From JABMMZ01 sp044357345 (lineage in GTDB: Bacteria > Bacteroidota > Bacteroidia > NS11-12g > UBA955), in the NCBI GenBank assembly GCA_044357345.1, contig JBIKPR010000010.1, forward strand, positions 1-48,730: DNA of 48,730 nucleotides, in the 5' to 3' direction. The first letter of the stretch is position 1, and each line of letters opens with the position of its first letter. A program made the translations under genes and the position numbers. Below the pieces are notes generated by a model. That model made no database searches. It was given only the letters and a program-made list of their open reading frames with translations, and was not told the origin of the DNA. Shown here piece by piece: positions 1 to 8,059 of this stretch.

Positions 1-1
1 G

Positions 2-313
2 AAATTAATTGTTGTATTAGGACACACGAAATGTGGCGCAATAATTGGAGCTTGCAACCATGTTAAATTAGGCAACTTAACCACCCTACTTAACAAAATC
101 CAACCTGCCATTGACAGTGAAACAACTTTCACATTAAACCGAAATGGTTCAAATTTAGAATTCGTAAATAAAGTATCGGAACAAAACGTATTCCTAACAA
201 TAGAAAGAATTAAAAAAGAGAGTCCATTAATTGCTGAATTAGAAACTGCTGGGAAAATAAAAATAGTTGGTGGTTTGTATGATGTTGAAACTGGAATTGT
301 GAATTTTTATTAA
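2..313 (+). CDS. Beta-carbonic anhydrase, C-terminal part (5' end outside window)
   Basis: About 103 codons are open from the left edge to the TAA at 311-313. The first visible residues read VVLGHTKCGAI, the beta-carbonic anhydrase zinc site in which His and Cys of HxxCG are ligands. The end (GGLYDVETGIVNFY) also matches the family, where the last strand carries a GxxYDxxTGxV motif. The enzyme interconverts CO2 and bicarbonate. The N-terminal CxD zinc ligands lie outside the window, so an intact active site cannot be confirmed, nor can fusion to a SulP-type transporter. The next gene starts 50 bases downstream from its own promoter, so co-transcription is not required. Confidence 0.88.
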   Translation, partial: KLIVVLGHTKCGAIIGACNHVKLGNLTTLLNKIQPAIDSETTFTLNRNGSNLEFVNKVSEQNVFLTIERIKKESPLIAELETAGKIKIVGGLYDVETGIVNFY

Positions 314-347
314 TGTTTATTTAAACACCAAGTGGAACAAAGTAACT

Positions 348-355
348 TAACTTTG
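348..355 (+). promoter_or_regulatory. Promoter -7 element of the P-type ATPase gene, inside an inverted repeat
   Basis: TAACTTTG matches the Bacteroidota -7 consensus TAnnTTTG exactly. Its G lies 9 bases before the ATG, so the leader would be only a few bases. The element sits in a 20-base dyad at 337-356, with arms ACAAAGT and ACTTTGT and a 6-base spacer, which looks like an operator. Most of the element recurs in front of the VIT1 gene at 2836-2858. Confidence 0.6.
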
Positions 356-363
356 TATTTACT

Positions 364-2841
364 ATGGACGCGGGATTAACCAATAAAGAGGCTCAGCTTA
401 AACTTAAGAATGGTGAATACAATGAATTGCCTAATACTGAAACAAAGACTGTTTTAGAAATAGCACTCAGTGTATTTAAAGAACCAATGTTCATGCTCTT
501 GTTGGCATGTGGAATCTTATACATAACATTAGGTGATTACCGCGAAGGCATTATTTTGTTTTCAAGTATTTTTATCATCATTTTCATCACATTTTACCAG
601 CGTCAAAAAACCGAGAAGGCGCTAGACTCTCTTAAAAAGCTATCGTCACCAAGGACTTTGGTTTTAAGAGATGGAAAGACCCAAAGGATACCCTCAAGAG
701 AGATTGTAGTAGATGATGTCATAGTGCTCAATGAAGGAGATAGAGTATCTGCCGACGCTGTAGTTTTAGATTCCAACCACTTAATTATTGACGAATCATT
801 ATTAACAGGCGAATCAGTGCCTGTTTTAAAAGAAAACCAAATGCCAATATTCAGCGGTAGTTTGGTAATCCAAGGAAAAGCTAAAGCCAAAGTTAGCGCA
901 ATAGGTGTACATACCGAATTTGGGAAAATAGGAAGTTCATTAAAAGACATAAAACCAGAAACAACTAGGTTACAAGTTGAAATGAAAAAGCTCATTAAAA
1001 ACCTATTTATAATTGGCGGTTTTATCAGTGTTGTTGTTGTAGTAGCGTATTATGAAACTAGAGGAAACTTTATAAAGTCATTGTTAAGTGGCCTATCATC
1101 AGCTATGGCTATTTTACCTGAAGAGTTTCCTGTTGTACTAACTGTTTTTTTGGCTTTAGGTGCTTGGAGACTTTCAAAGAAAAATGTTTTATCACGGCAA
1201 GCAAATGCAATAGAAACACTAGGATCTACCAGTGTGTTGTGCAGTGATAAAACAGGAACAATTACCCAAAATAAAATGGAGTTGGTTTCCATTTTCCAAG
1301 ACAACACGAGCTATATAAAGCAAGACTTTAATCTAAAAAAAGATGAAATTTATTTCTTGTGTTTTACGGCCATGCTGGCATCACAAACCAATCCAATAGA
1401 CCCAATGGAGCAGGCGATATTCAATCATTTGAACACCAATAATGATGAAATCAAAAAACCAAAACTAATCAAGGAATACCCACTAAGCAAAGAATTGTTT
1501 GCCATGACACGTGTGAATGAAGATGAAACGGGAAACTACAATATCTCTTGTAAAGGTTCACCGGAGGCAATAATGAGCTTGTGTAAAATTGAGGGTCAAA
1601 CGCTCGAAAAACTAAAATCAGAAATGACTCAAATGGCCGCTAAAGGATTAAGGGTTATTGGGGTTGCACATTCAAAATCACATTTAAAAGAACTCCCCGA
1701 AAAACAAACAGATTTCCAATTTGAATTTCTAGGGTTTTTAGGGTTTGAAGACCCAATAAGACCTGAGGTTAAGGCAGCATTAATCGAATGTAAAACTGCT
1801 GGTATAAAGGTCGTAATGATTACAGGCGATTTTCCTGTTACCGCCAAAAGCATAGGTGACCAAATTGGTTTAAGTGAATTAGGTAAAATGATGACTGGAG
1901 AAGAACTCAAGACATTAAAGGATGATGAATTGGAAAAGGTCATCAATTCTATCAGTATTTTCGCTAGAGTTATTCCTGAACAAAAACTTCGTATTGTCAC
2001 TGCATTAAAAAAGCAAGGGCATATTGTTGCGATGACGGGAGATGGTGTTAATGATGCACCAGCATTAAAAGCTTCTCACATAGGGATAGCAATGGGCTTA
2101 CGAGGAACAGATGTTGCTCGTGAATCAGCCTCTATCGTTTTATTGGATGACAATTTCGCTTCTATCGTTTCCGCCATTAGAGGAGGTCGAAAAATTTATG
2201 ACAACCTTCAAAAAGCAATGACCTATATCATGGCCATCCACGTGCCTATTATCGGCTTATCATTAATTCCAGCATTTTTCGAAAACCTTCCAATTATATT
2301 ACTTCCGGTTCATATTGTTTTTTTAGAATTAATAATTGATCCTGTTTGCTCAATTGCTTTTGAATCTGAACAAGAAGAGTCAGATATTATGAGCAGAAAA
2401 CCTAGACATTTGACAGACACCTTTTTTGGACGAAAAAAAATCACACAAAGTATTTTACAAGGTGGGCTATTGTTGTTATTTGTTTTGGCTGTTTATCTAT
2501 TTACAATTAAAGAAGGACATACCGAATTTGAGACCAGAGCTATAAGTTTTTCAGCTTTAATTATTGGAAATATATTCTTAATCCTAAGCAATCTTTCAAA
2601 AACAAGAAGTGTGATTTCTGTCCTAAAAGAAAACAACAAATCTTTATTATTGATCATTTTTGCTGCAATATCAATGCTACTTTTAACTCTCAACATTCCT
2701 TACTTGCAAACACTTTTTAGTTTTCAAAACCCAGGAACTTACCACTTTCTTATATCCATATTTGGCGCAAGCATTGTGCTGCTTATCTTAGAAGCCGTTA
2801 AATACTTTAAAAACAAACAAGTCAAGCGTATTTATAAGTAA
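364..2841 (+). CDS. Cation-translocating P-type ATPase (P2-like)
   Basis: The 825-residue protein has all P-type ATPase core motifs: actuator loop TGES (148-151), phosphorylation motif DKTGT (Asp295), KGSPE of the nucleotide domain (397-401) and the hinge TGDGVNDAP (558-566). There are two transmembrane pairs before the catalytic core and a C-terminal membrane block from about 615. M4 reads PEEFP (252-256) where SERCA has PEGLP. The M6 region has LELIIDP (Asp659), where calcium pumps have a coordinating Asp. There is no N-terminal metal-binding CxxC domain and no CPC motif, so it is not a P1B heavy-metal pump. The ion is probably Ca2+, Mg2+ or Mn2+, but the sequence does not decide this. The ATG follows a promoter by 9 bases. 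The downstream MbfA-like and MFS genes suggest a metal-efflux cluster (inference). Confidence 0.93.
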   Translation: MDAGLTNKEAQLKLKNGEYNELPNTETKTVLEIALSVFKEPMFMLLLACGILYITLGDYREGIILFSSIFIIIFITFYQRQKTEKALDSLKKLSSPRTLVLRDGKTQRIPSREIVVDDVIVLNEGDRVSADAVVLDSNHLIIDESLLTGESVPVLKENQMPIFSGSLVIQGKAKAKVSAIGVHTEFGKIGSSLKDIKPETTRLQVEMKKLIKNLFIIGGFISVVVVVAYYETRGNFIKSLLSGLSSAMAILPEEFPVVLTVFLALGAWRLSKKNVLSRQANAIETLGSTSVLCSDKTGTITQNKMELVSIFQDNTSYIKQDFNLKKDEIYFLCFTAMLASQTNPIDPMEQAIFNHLNTNNDEIKKPKLIKEYPLSKELFAMTRVNEDETGNYNISCKGSPEAIMSLCKIEGQTLEKLKSEMTQMAAKGLRVIGVAHSKSHLKELPEKQTDFQFEFLGFLGFEDPIRPEVKAALIECKTAGIKVVMITGDFPVTAKSIGDQIGLSELGKMMTGEELKTLKDDELEKVINSISIFARVIPEQKLRIVTALKKQGHIVAMTGDGVNDAPALKASHIGIAMGLRGTDVARESASIVLLDDNFASIVSAIRGGRKIYDNLQKAMTYIMAIHVPIIGLSLIPAFFENLPIILLPVHIVFLELIIDPVCSIAFESEQEESDIMSRKPRHLTDTFFGRKKITQSILQGGLLLLFVLAVYLFTIKEGHTEFETRAISFSALIIGNIFLILSNLSKTRSVISVLKENNKSLLLIIFAAISMLLLTLNIPYLQTLFSFQNPGTYHFLISIFGASIVLLILEAVKYFKNKQVKRIYK

Positions 2842-2846
2842 ATACT

Positions 2847-2854
2847 TAACTTTG
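2847..2854 (+). promoter_or_regulatory. Promoter -7 element of the VIT1-fusion gene
   Basis: TAACTTTG is an exact TAnnTTTG match lying 25 bases before the ATG at 2879 and just after the ATPase stop codon. A dyad TAAGTA-AA-TACTTA (2835-2848) overlaps its upstream edge. AAGTAA (2836-2841) and CTTAACTTTGTATT (2845-2858) also occur at 340-359 before the ATPase gene, where they are directly adjacent; here three bases (ATA) separate them. Confidence 0.6.
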
Positions 2855-2878
2855 TATTAGAAAATTGAACCCAAATAA

Positions 2879-3979
2879 ATGATTGATTTAAAAAATATAC
2901 AAACAGAAATTGATGCAAGTTTTTTGTATAAAATATTGGCAGAACACGAAGACGATGCAAATGTTGCCAATATTTTTCATCAAATGAGTGAGATTGAATA
3001 TGGACACGCCCAGGCTTTTATGCAAAAAAATGCTATGGACATCAACAATATGCCTGGTCCATCAAGTAGAGCGAAAATCCTAAAACAAATTGGCAAAGTA
3101 ATGGGATACGACTATGTTTTAGGGGTATTGCTAGATACCGAAAAAAGTATTTCTTCGTCGGTTGTTAACGCCAGAAAAAAAACAAAAACTGAAGAATCTT
3201 TATCAGATACTGCCCATGTCACCATTCTTAAAAACATATTAAACCACAGTCCAAATATTTCAGGTTCAAATTTGGCCCGTTTTGAAAAAAGGCACCGTTC
3301 GGTGGGCGGAAATGCATTAAGAGCTGCTGTATTAGGTGGAAATGATGGATTGGTTTCAAATTTTAGTTTGGTAATGGGCATTGCAGGCGCAAGCAGCGGG
3401 CAAAAAGAAGTCTTATTAGCCGGTATGGCAGGTTTATTGGCAGGTGCCTTATCGATGGCATTGGGCGAATGGATATCTGTAAAAAGCTCGCAAGAACTTT
3501 ACGAAAACCAAATGCAATTGGAAATGGATGAATTGGAGAACAATCCAGAAGGCGAAGAAAAAGAGTTGGCGCTCATTTATATGTCTAAGGGTATTCCAGA
3601 GGAGCAGGCTAGAAAAATGGCCTCTGATATCATGCAAAACAAAGAGCATGCGCACGAGGTATTGATTAAAGAAGAGCTTGGCATTAATGCTGAGGACTTA
3701 AAAGGGTCAGCAATGGAAGCTGCAGTTAGTTCATTTATATTGTTTGCAATGGGTGCAATATTACCCGTTATTCCATTTTTCTTTTTAGGCGGAACACAAG
3801 CAATTATTTTCAGTACGATACTTAGTGGTTTAGGTTTGTTTATTATAGGTGCAGCAATTACTCTGTTTACTGGAAAAAGCGTTTGGTTTTCCGGTTTTAG
3901 ACAGGTTTTATTTGGTTTAATTGCTGCTGCAATAACCTTTGGCATTGGAAAAATTATTGGTGTTTCTTTATTGGGATAA
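2879..3979 (+). CDS. MbfA-like fusion: ferritin-like (rubrerythrin) domain plus VIT1/CCC1 iron/manganese transporter
   Basis: Residues 1-130 form a ferritin-like helical domain with metal-ligand candidates Glu10, the ExxH pair Glu40/His43, Glu88 and a second pair Asp110/His113, where the usual residue is Glu. From about 143 the protein is a VIT1/CCC1 transporter: LRAAVLGGNDGLVSNFSLVMG in the first helix region, GEWISVKSSQE, a charged cytoplasmic helix pair (about 205-270), then three C-terminal membrane segments. The same architecture occurs in membrane-bound ferritin MbfA of Agrobacterium and Bradyrhizobium, which exports iron and protects against peroxide. By homology this protein should export Fe2+ or Mn2+ from the cytoplasm. 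It has its own promoter, nearly identical to that of the upstream ATPase, and an MFS gene follows after 27 bases. Confidence 0.88.
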   Translation: MIDLKNIQTEIDASFLYKILAEHEDDANVANIFHQMSEIEYGHAQAFMQKNAMDINNMPGPSSRAKILKQIGKVMGYDYVLGVLLDTEKSISSSVVNARKKTKTEESLSDTAHVTILKNILNHSPNISGSNLARFEKRHRSVGGNALRAAVLGGNDGLVSNFSLVMGIAGASSGQKEVLLAGMAGLLAGALSMALGEWISVKSSQELYENQMQLEMDELENNPEGEEKELALIYMSKGIPEEQARKMASDIMQNKEHAHEVLIKEELGINAEDLKGSAMEAAVSSFILFAMGAILPVIPFFFLGGTQAIIFSTILSGLGLFIIGAAITLFTGKSVWFSGFRQVLFGLIAAAITFGIGKIIGVSLLG

Positions 3980-4006
3980 TTCGAATTCCTTGAATTTGCA
4001 TTTGGG

Positions 4007-5191
4007 ATGTCTGCTATAACTAAAAGCATATGGATTCTCTCTTTGATAAGTCTGTTCACAGACATGTCGAGCGAATTGTTATATCCTATTATGCCAATGT
4101 ACTTAAAATCCATAGGCTTTTCAGTGGTGTTTATTGGACTACTAGAAGGAATTGCCGAAGCCAGTGCTGGATTGAGTAAAGGTTATTTTGGCAAATGGTC
4201 AGACGAAAGTGGCAAACGGGTGCCCTTTGTTCGTTTAGGTTATTTATTGAGTGCCGTATCAAAACCTCTAATGGTCGCTTTTGTTTTTCCCCTTTGGGTT
4301 TTTGGCATGCGAACGCTTGACCGACTTGGAAAAGGAATTCGAACTGGAGCACGTGATGCAATATTGTCTGCTGAATCTAGCAAAGAAAACAAGGGTAAAG
4401 TTTTTGGATTTCATAGATCATTGGATACAATTGGCGCTGTGATAGGCCCAAGCATAGGTTTGATATATTTATATTACCATCCCAATGCTTATAAAACACT
4501 ATTCATTGTCGCATTAATTCCAGGTAGCTTGGCAGTGCTAATTTCGTTTTATTTAAAAGACAAGAAAACAGAACGCGTTAAACCTAAAACATACTCATTT
4601 ATCGGATTTTTAAGCTATTGGAAAACGAGTACCGATTCATACAAACAGTTGCTTAAAGGATTGCTATTGTTTACCCTTATAAACAGCAGCGATGTTTTTC
4701 TACTTTTAAAAGCAAAAGCAGAGGGGCTGAATGATACTTGGGTAATTGGTTTGTATATTTTCTACAATTTAGTATACGCAATGGCTGCTTATCCTTTGGG
4801 AATCTTGGCGGATAAAATTGGTTTGAAAAAAATGTATTTAACAGGAATCATCCTATTTGCAGGGGTATATATTGGAATGGGTTGTTTTGTCGAAGAACTT
4901 GCATTTGTCTTTTTGTTTTTAATTTATGGTTTATTTGCCGCTGCAAGCGAGGGGATTTCAAAAGCATGGATTAGCAACAACTGCAAAGAAGAAGAAACAG
5001 GTACAGCAATTGGAACATATTCAGCATTGCAAAGCATCTTTAGTTTATTCGCTAGTTTAATTGCTGGAATTGTTTGGATGCAATTGGGCGCGAATGCCCT
5101 ATTTATTGCGGCTGGCAGTGCTAGTTTATTTGTTTTCATTTACTTATTGAGGTGTAAATTTGAAGACAAGAAAATACTCACTACAACTTAA
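4007..5191 (+). CDS. MFS transporter
   Basis: A 394-residue polytopic membrane protein of the usual MFS length. The loop between helices 2 and 3 has a motif A-like GKWSDESGKR (62-71). The matching loop in the second half reads GILADKIGLKK, as expected for two six-helix halves. The opening FTDMSSELLYPIMPMYL is typical of an uncharacterised MFS group. The substrate is unknown. It starts 27 bases after the ferritin/VIT1 gene with no obvious promoter, so it is probably co-transcribed and may move a metal, chelate or metabolite linked to that system (inference from context). Confidence 0.85.
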   Translation: MSAITKSIWILSLISLFTDMSSELLYPIMPMYLKSIGFSVVFIGLLEGIAEASAGLSKGYFGKWSDESGKRVPFVRLGYLLSAVSKPLMVAFVFPLWVFGMRTLDRLGKGIRTGARDAILSAESSKENKGKVFGFHRSLDTIGAVIGPSIGLIYLYYHPNAYKTLFIVALIPGSLAVLISFYLKDKKTERVKPKTYSFIGFLSYWKTSTDSYKQLLKGLLLFTLINSSDVFLLLKAKAEGLNDTWVIGLYIFYNLVYAMAAYPLGILADKIGLKKMYLTGIILFAGVYIGMGCFVEELAFVFLFLIYGLFAAASEGISKAWISNNCKEEETGTAIGTYSALQSIFSLFASLIAGIVWMQLGANALFIAAGSASLFVFIYLLRCKFEDKKILTTT

Positions 5192-5265
5192 AATCACTTT
5201 ACGAGCAAAGTCATTTCTTTTCGTTTAAAACCATTCAATTAATATTTTAAAATGTGTTTATTCAT

Positions 5266-5273
5266 TACATTTG
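5266..5273 (+). promoter_or_regulatory. Promoter -7 element of the GNAT gene
   Basis: TACATTTG is an exact TAnnTTTG match ending 20 bases before the ATG at 5293. It lies downstream of an earlier in-frame ATG-like start at 5254, which argues that the true start is 5293. Confidence 0.5.
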
Positions 5274-5292
5274 TAAGGCAAGTGACAAAGCA

Positions 5293-5853
5293 ATGAAAGC
5301 ATTTCCAATTATAGAAACCGAACGATTTATTTTAAGAGAAATAATGGATTCTGATGTAGAAGAAGTTTTTGAAATGCGTTCAAATCCTGAACTCATGCGT
5401 TTTATTCCGAGACCGATTTGTAAACTTAAAGAAGAAGCCTTTTTGCACATACAAACATTGCAAAAGGGTTATGCAGAAAACGACAGCGTTAATTGGGGAA
5501 TCTCCTATAAAAATGACCATAAAATCATAGGAATTATTGGATATGTGCGCATGCAACCTGATAATTTCAGAGCTGAGATAGGTTATATATTGAATAAACC
5601 AAACCATAAAAATGGTGTCATGCGTGAAATTTTAAAACCCATTATGCATTTTGGATTTACCCATTTAAATTTACATTCAATTGCAGCAGTTGTTGATCCA
5701 GCCAACCAAGCAAGTATTTCACTGTTGCAAGCAAATGGATTTACAAAAGAGGGACATTTTAGAGAGGATTGTTATTTTGAGGGGCAATTTCTTGATTCTA
5801 TGCACTATTCTGTATTAAAATCAGATTTTAATTTCAAGCCATTTTTAGCATGA
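5293..5853 (+). CDS. GNAT-family N-acetyltransferase (RimJ/RimL type)
   Basis: A 186-residue protein from the chosen ATG; the reading frame extends upstream to 5254, but that start precedes the promoter and the RimJ-like opening (FPIIETERFILREI) begins at 5293. Family features are the TERFxLRE first strand, an acceptor-side region with RSNPELMRFIPRP, the central strand IIGIIGYVRMQPDNFRAEIGYIL, and a late segment NQASISLLQANGFTKEGHFRED that matches the N-x-x-S-x-x-L-x-x-x-GF-x-x-EG signature. It probably acetylates an N-terminus or a small amine with acetyl-CoA; the substrate is unknown. It overlaps the next gene by 4 bases (ATGA), so the two are translationally coupled. Confidence 0.88.
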   Translation: MKAFPIIETERFILREIMDSDVEEVFEMRSNPELMRFIPRPICKLKEEAFLHIQTLQKGYAENDSVNWGISYKNDHKIIGIIGYVRMQPDNFRAEIGYILNKPNHKNGVMREILKPIMHFGFTHLNLHSIAAVVDPANQASISLLQANGFTKEGHFREDCYFEGQFLDSMHYSVLKSDFNFKPFLA

Positions 5854-6797
5854 AAAAAAAGGTATTAATTGCAGGTATTGGTGGTGTCGGTGGTTTTATT
5901 GGTGCAAAATTGGCAAAGTTTGCTGAGTCAAATCCAGATATAGAAATTTATTTTTTATGCAGAGGTAAAAACCTTGAAGCGATTAATGAAAATGGAATAG
6001 AGCTTATTGAACCTAATAGAAATACGGTTGCTTACCCCTTTAAATCTTCCGACAATTGCGCAAATTTCCCGATTATGGATGCAGTGGTATTAGCTTGTAA
6101 AAGCTATGACCTTGAATCAATGTGTGACTTGATTGCAGTTACCGTTTCAGATAAAACTTTAATTGTTCCTTTGCTGAACGGCATTAAACATTCCGATTAT
6201 TTGAAGCATAGATTTAGAACTGCCATTATTTCATCTGCATTTATTTATATCGTCAGCAAACTAGAGCGCCCTGGCCAGGTGCTCATGGATAGCAAGCAAC
6301 ATTCATTGTATTTCGGAAACGATGGGTCAAATAAAACTGTGCTGCTGGAATTTGAAAAATTATTGGTCAACGTAGGAATAAACGCGCACTGTGTGTCAAA
6401 TATTGATGAACATATTTGGAGAAAATTTACCTTCATCTCCCCTATTGCAACCTATACGTCTGCATATAATTTGAGTAAAAAAGATATTGCTGAGAATGAA
6501 AACCATTTAAATCGGTTAAAAGGTTTAATGAAGGAAATTATACAACTGTCAAGACAGCTTGGCATCCTATTGCCTGAAAACATCTTAGACTTGCACATTG
6601 AGCAATTCTTGAAACTTCCAGACAACAGCTCTTCTAGCATGCACCGCGATTATTTATTTGGTAAGCAAACTGAAATCGAATCCTTAACTGAGTTCATAGT
6701 CATTGAATCTAAAAAACTTGCACTTGAACCCCCCATATATGAGGAACTAATTTATAAAATCAAGAATCAGACTTGTTATTTAAATGGTGAAATATGA
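5850..6797 (+). CDS. Ketopantoate reductase family protein (2-dehydropantoate 2-reductase-like)
   Basis: A 315-residue protein starting with a Rossmann NADPH-binding motif (AGIGGVGGFIGAKLA, about 8-22). The central WRKFTF segment carries the Lys expected of the family. The C-terminal SSSMHRDYLFGKQTEIESL matches the SSMxxDxxxGxxTEI signature of PanE/ApbA enzymes. PanE reduces 2-dehydropantoate to pantoate in coenzyme A synthesis. Many members of the family are uncharacterised paralogs, and no other pantothenate gene lies nearby, so the substrate is uncertain. It is coupled to the upstream GNAT gene by a 4-base overlap. Confidence 0.85.
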   Translation: MKKKVLIAGIGGVGGFIGAKLAKFAESNPDIEIYFLCRGKNLEAINENGIELIEPNRNTVAYPFKSSDNCANFPIMDAVVLACKSYDLESMCDLIAVTVSDKTLIVPLLNGIKHSDYLKHRFRTAIISSAFIYIVSKLERPGQVLMDSKQHSLYFGNDGSNKTVLLEFEKLLVNVGINAHCVSNIDEHIWRKFTFISPIATYTSAYNLSKKDIAENENHLNRLKGLMKEIIQLSRQLGILLPENILDLHIEQFLKLPDNSSSSMHRDYLFGKQTEIESLTEFIVIESKKLALEPPIYEELIYKIKNQTCYLNGEI

Positions 6798-6860
6798 TAA
6801 GGTTGTTTGGAAAACTTGATTGGCTGAAAAGAATCATCAAAATTATAAATGCATAGGTAA

Positions 6861-7013
6861 TTAGATTCTGGAAATTTCATTGGTATTTGTGGTCTATGAA
6901 ATTTGAATACGTTTTAAGTTGGAAAACACATAGAATCAGACAATGTGCTTATCGACAAAAGTTACCAAGGAAAAGAATTAGCTTCGTGGCTTATTGAAAG
7001 ATATTGTCTTTAA
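6861..7013 (+). pseudogene. Remnant of a second GNAT acetyltransferase gene (frameshifted)
   Basis: Two short open pieces look like parts of one GNAT protein in different frames. From 6861 the frame reads LDSGNFIGICGL then a stop, resembling the GNAT strand before the cofactor site. From 6918 another frame reads a segment containing NVLIDKSYQGKELASWLIE and ends at 7011-7013, resembling motif A (D-x-x-Y/F-Q-G-K-G-x-x-S-x-L-I). No single frame joins them, and both ends of a full gene are missing. The functional GNAT gene at 5293 is of a different subgroup, so this is probably not a simple local duplicate. Confidence 0.45.
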
Positions 7014-7026
7014 AGTATTTAAATCT

Positions 7027-8055
7027 TTAGGCTTGCTGTCCTTTTAAAACCACTTTCACATTTTCAGATACATAGGTTTCGCCAGTCACTAAACCGCCAA
7101 AATTCTTATTTTCTTGCTCAACATAGGTTCTCAACAACGAATTGGCTTCATCACTTAAAATATGAAGTTGTTCAATTACTGCTTGAGCAATATTGTATTG
7201 AGGTCCCATTTTGCCGTCATCTACTTTAATACAAATACCTAAATTCATCTCTCTGATTCCGATTGAATACACGCCATCAGCGCCAGTTTTTCCAATTAAT
7301 TTCCCATTTGATTGACGCATCAAATCGGTGCAATATCTTTTTTCGCCAGCAATCATTTCAGGGTAATTAACTATTGCATCGACCATGGTTTTACAAGCTT
7401 TCTGAACCGAATCATTAAATTTACTAGGATAAATCAAATTTTTATAAGCCACTGCCTGATTAAAAACAGGAAAAGCAAATATAGGCGCTGAACACCCATC
7501 GATACCTTGCTGAATCTTCTCTTTAGGGTATTCATGAAATTCAGAAATAACCTCTAAAATCTCCAAATGCAAGGGATGGTTTGGGTCGATATAATTTTCT
7601 GTAGGCCAATTATTAAAAACACAATAGGCCAAGAAACCAGCATGTTTTCCAGAACAGTTGTTGTGAATTCTTAAAGGCTTTAAATCTTTTTTAATAATTT
7701 CATATTGATCGTCCTTCAGTGTTGGCATTTGTGGGCCGCACAATAAATAGGATTCATCCAAACCAATTTTACTTAGAATTGAACGCACTGTGTCAACATG
7801 TTTGTGCTCGCCGTTGTGGGACCCGCAAAAAAGAGCTATTTCTTTTTCTGTAAAACCAAAATGTTCACCGGCACCTGAACACAAGAGAGGAATTTGCTGG
7901 AAAAATTTTAGAGCAGATCGCGGAAAGCAAATTTGTTGGGTATCACCAACTGAATATAAAACCTCGTTCTCTTGATTAACGATGCAAATAACGCCTCTGT
8001 GGAAACTTTCTAAAACGCCTCCTCTTGTAATTTCAACTAATATCGGATTGCTCAT
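7027..8055 (-). CDS. Asparaginase (asparaginase II family, thermolabile type)
   Basis: A 342-residue protein with the characteristic opening NPILVEITRGGVLESFHRG and the segments CGSHNGEHKHVDTV, HNNCSGKHAGFLAY, DGCSAPIFAFP and RYCTDLMR, all hallmarks of the asparaginase_II family first described in Rhizobium etli. This family is unrelated to E. coli AnsA/AnsB. It hydrolyses L-asparagine to aspartate and ammonia; there is no signal peptide, so it is cytoplasmic. It is the last gene of the EVE-pyrR-pyrB run, starting 4 bases after the pyrB stop. That suggests it supplies aspartate to aspartate carbamoyltransferase (inference). Confidence 0.9.
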   Translation of the reverse strand: MSNPILVEITRGGVLESFHRGVICIVNQENEVLYSVGDTQQICFPRSALKFFQQIPLLCSGAGEHFGFTEKEIALFCGSHNGEHKHVDTVRSILSKIGLDESYLLCGPQMPTLKDDQYEIIKKDLKPLRIHNNCSGKHAGFLAYCVFNNWPTENYIDPNHPLHLEILEVISEFHEYPKEKIQQGIDGCSAPIFAFPVFNQAVAYKNLIYPSKFNDSVQKACKTMVDAIVNYPEMIAGEKRYCTDLMRQSNGKLIGKTGADGVYSIGIREMNLGICIKVDDGKMGPQYNIAQAVIEQLHILSDEANSLLRTYVEQENKNFGGLVTGETYVSENVKVVLKGQQA

Positions 8056-8059
8056 GTAT

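Noticed and set aside
603..995. Antisense open frame of 130 codons inside the P-type ATPase gene
   Set aside because: It lies wholly within a gene with complete motifs and has no recognisable protein features.
3577..4113. Antisense open frame of 178 codons across the end of the VIT1 gene and the MFS start
   Set aside because: It mirrors the hydrophobic coding sequence of two well-supported genes on the other strand, has no promoter or family features, and spans both genes and their junction.
7014..7026. Terminator between the GNAT remnant and the asparaginase gene
   Set aside because: No stem of useful length is present before the convergent stop codon.
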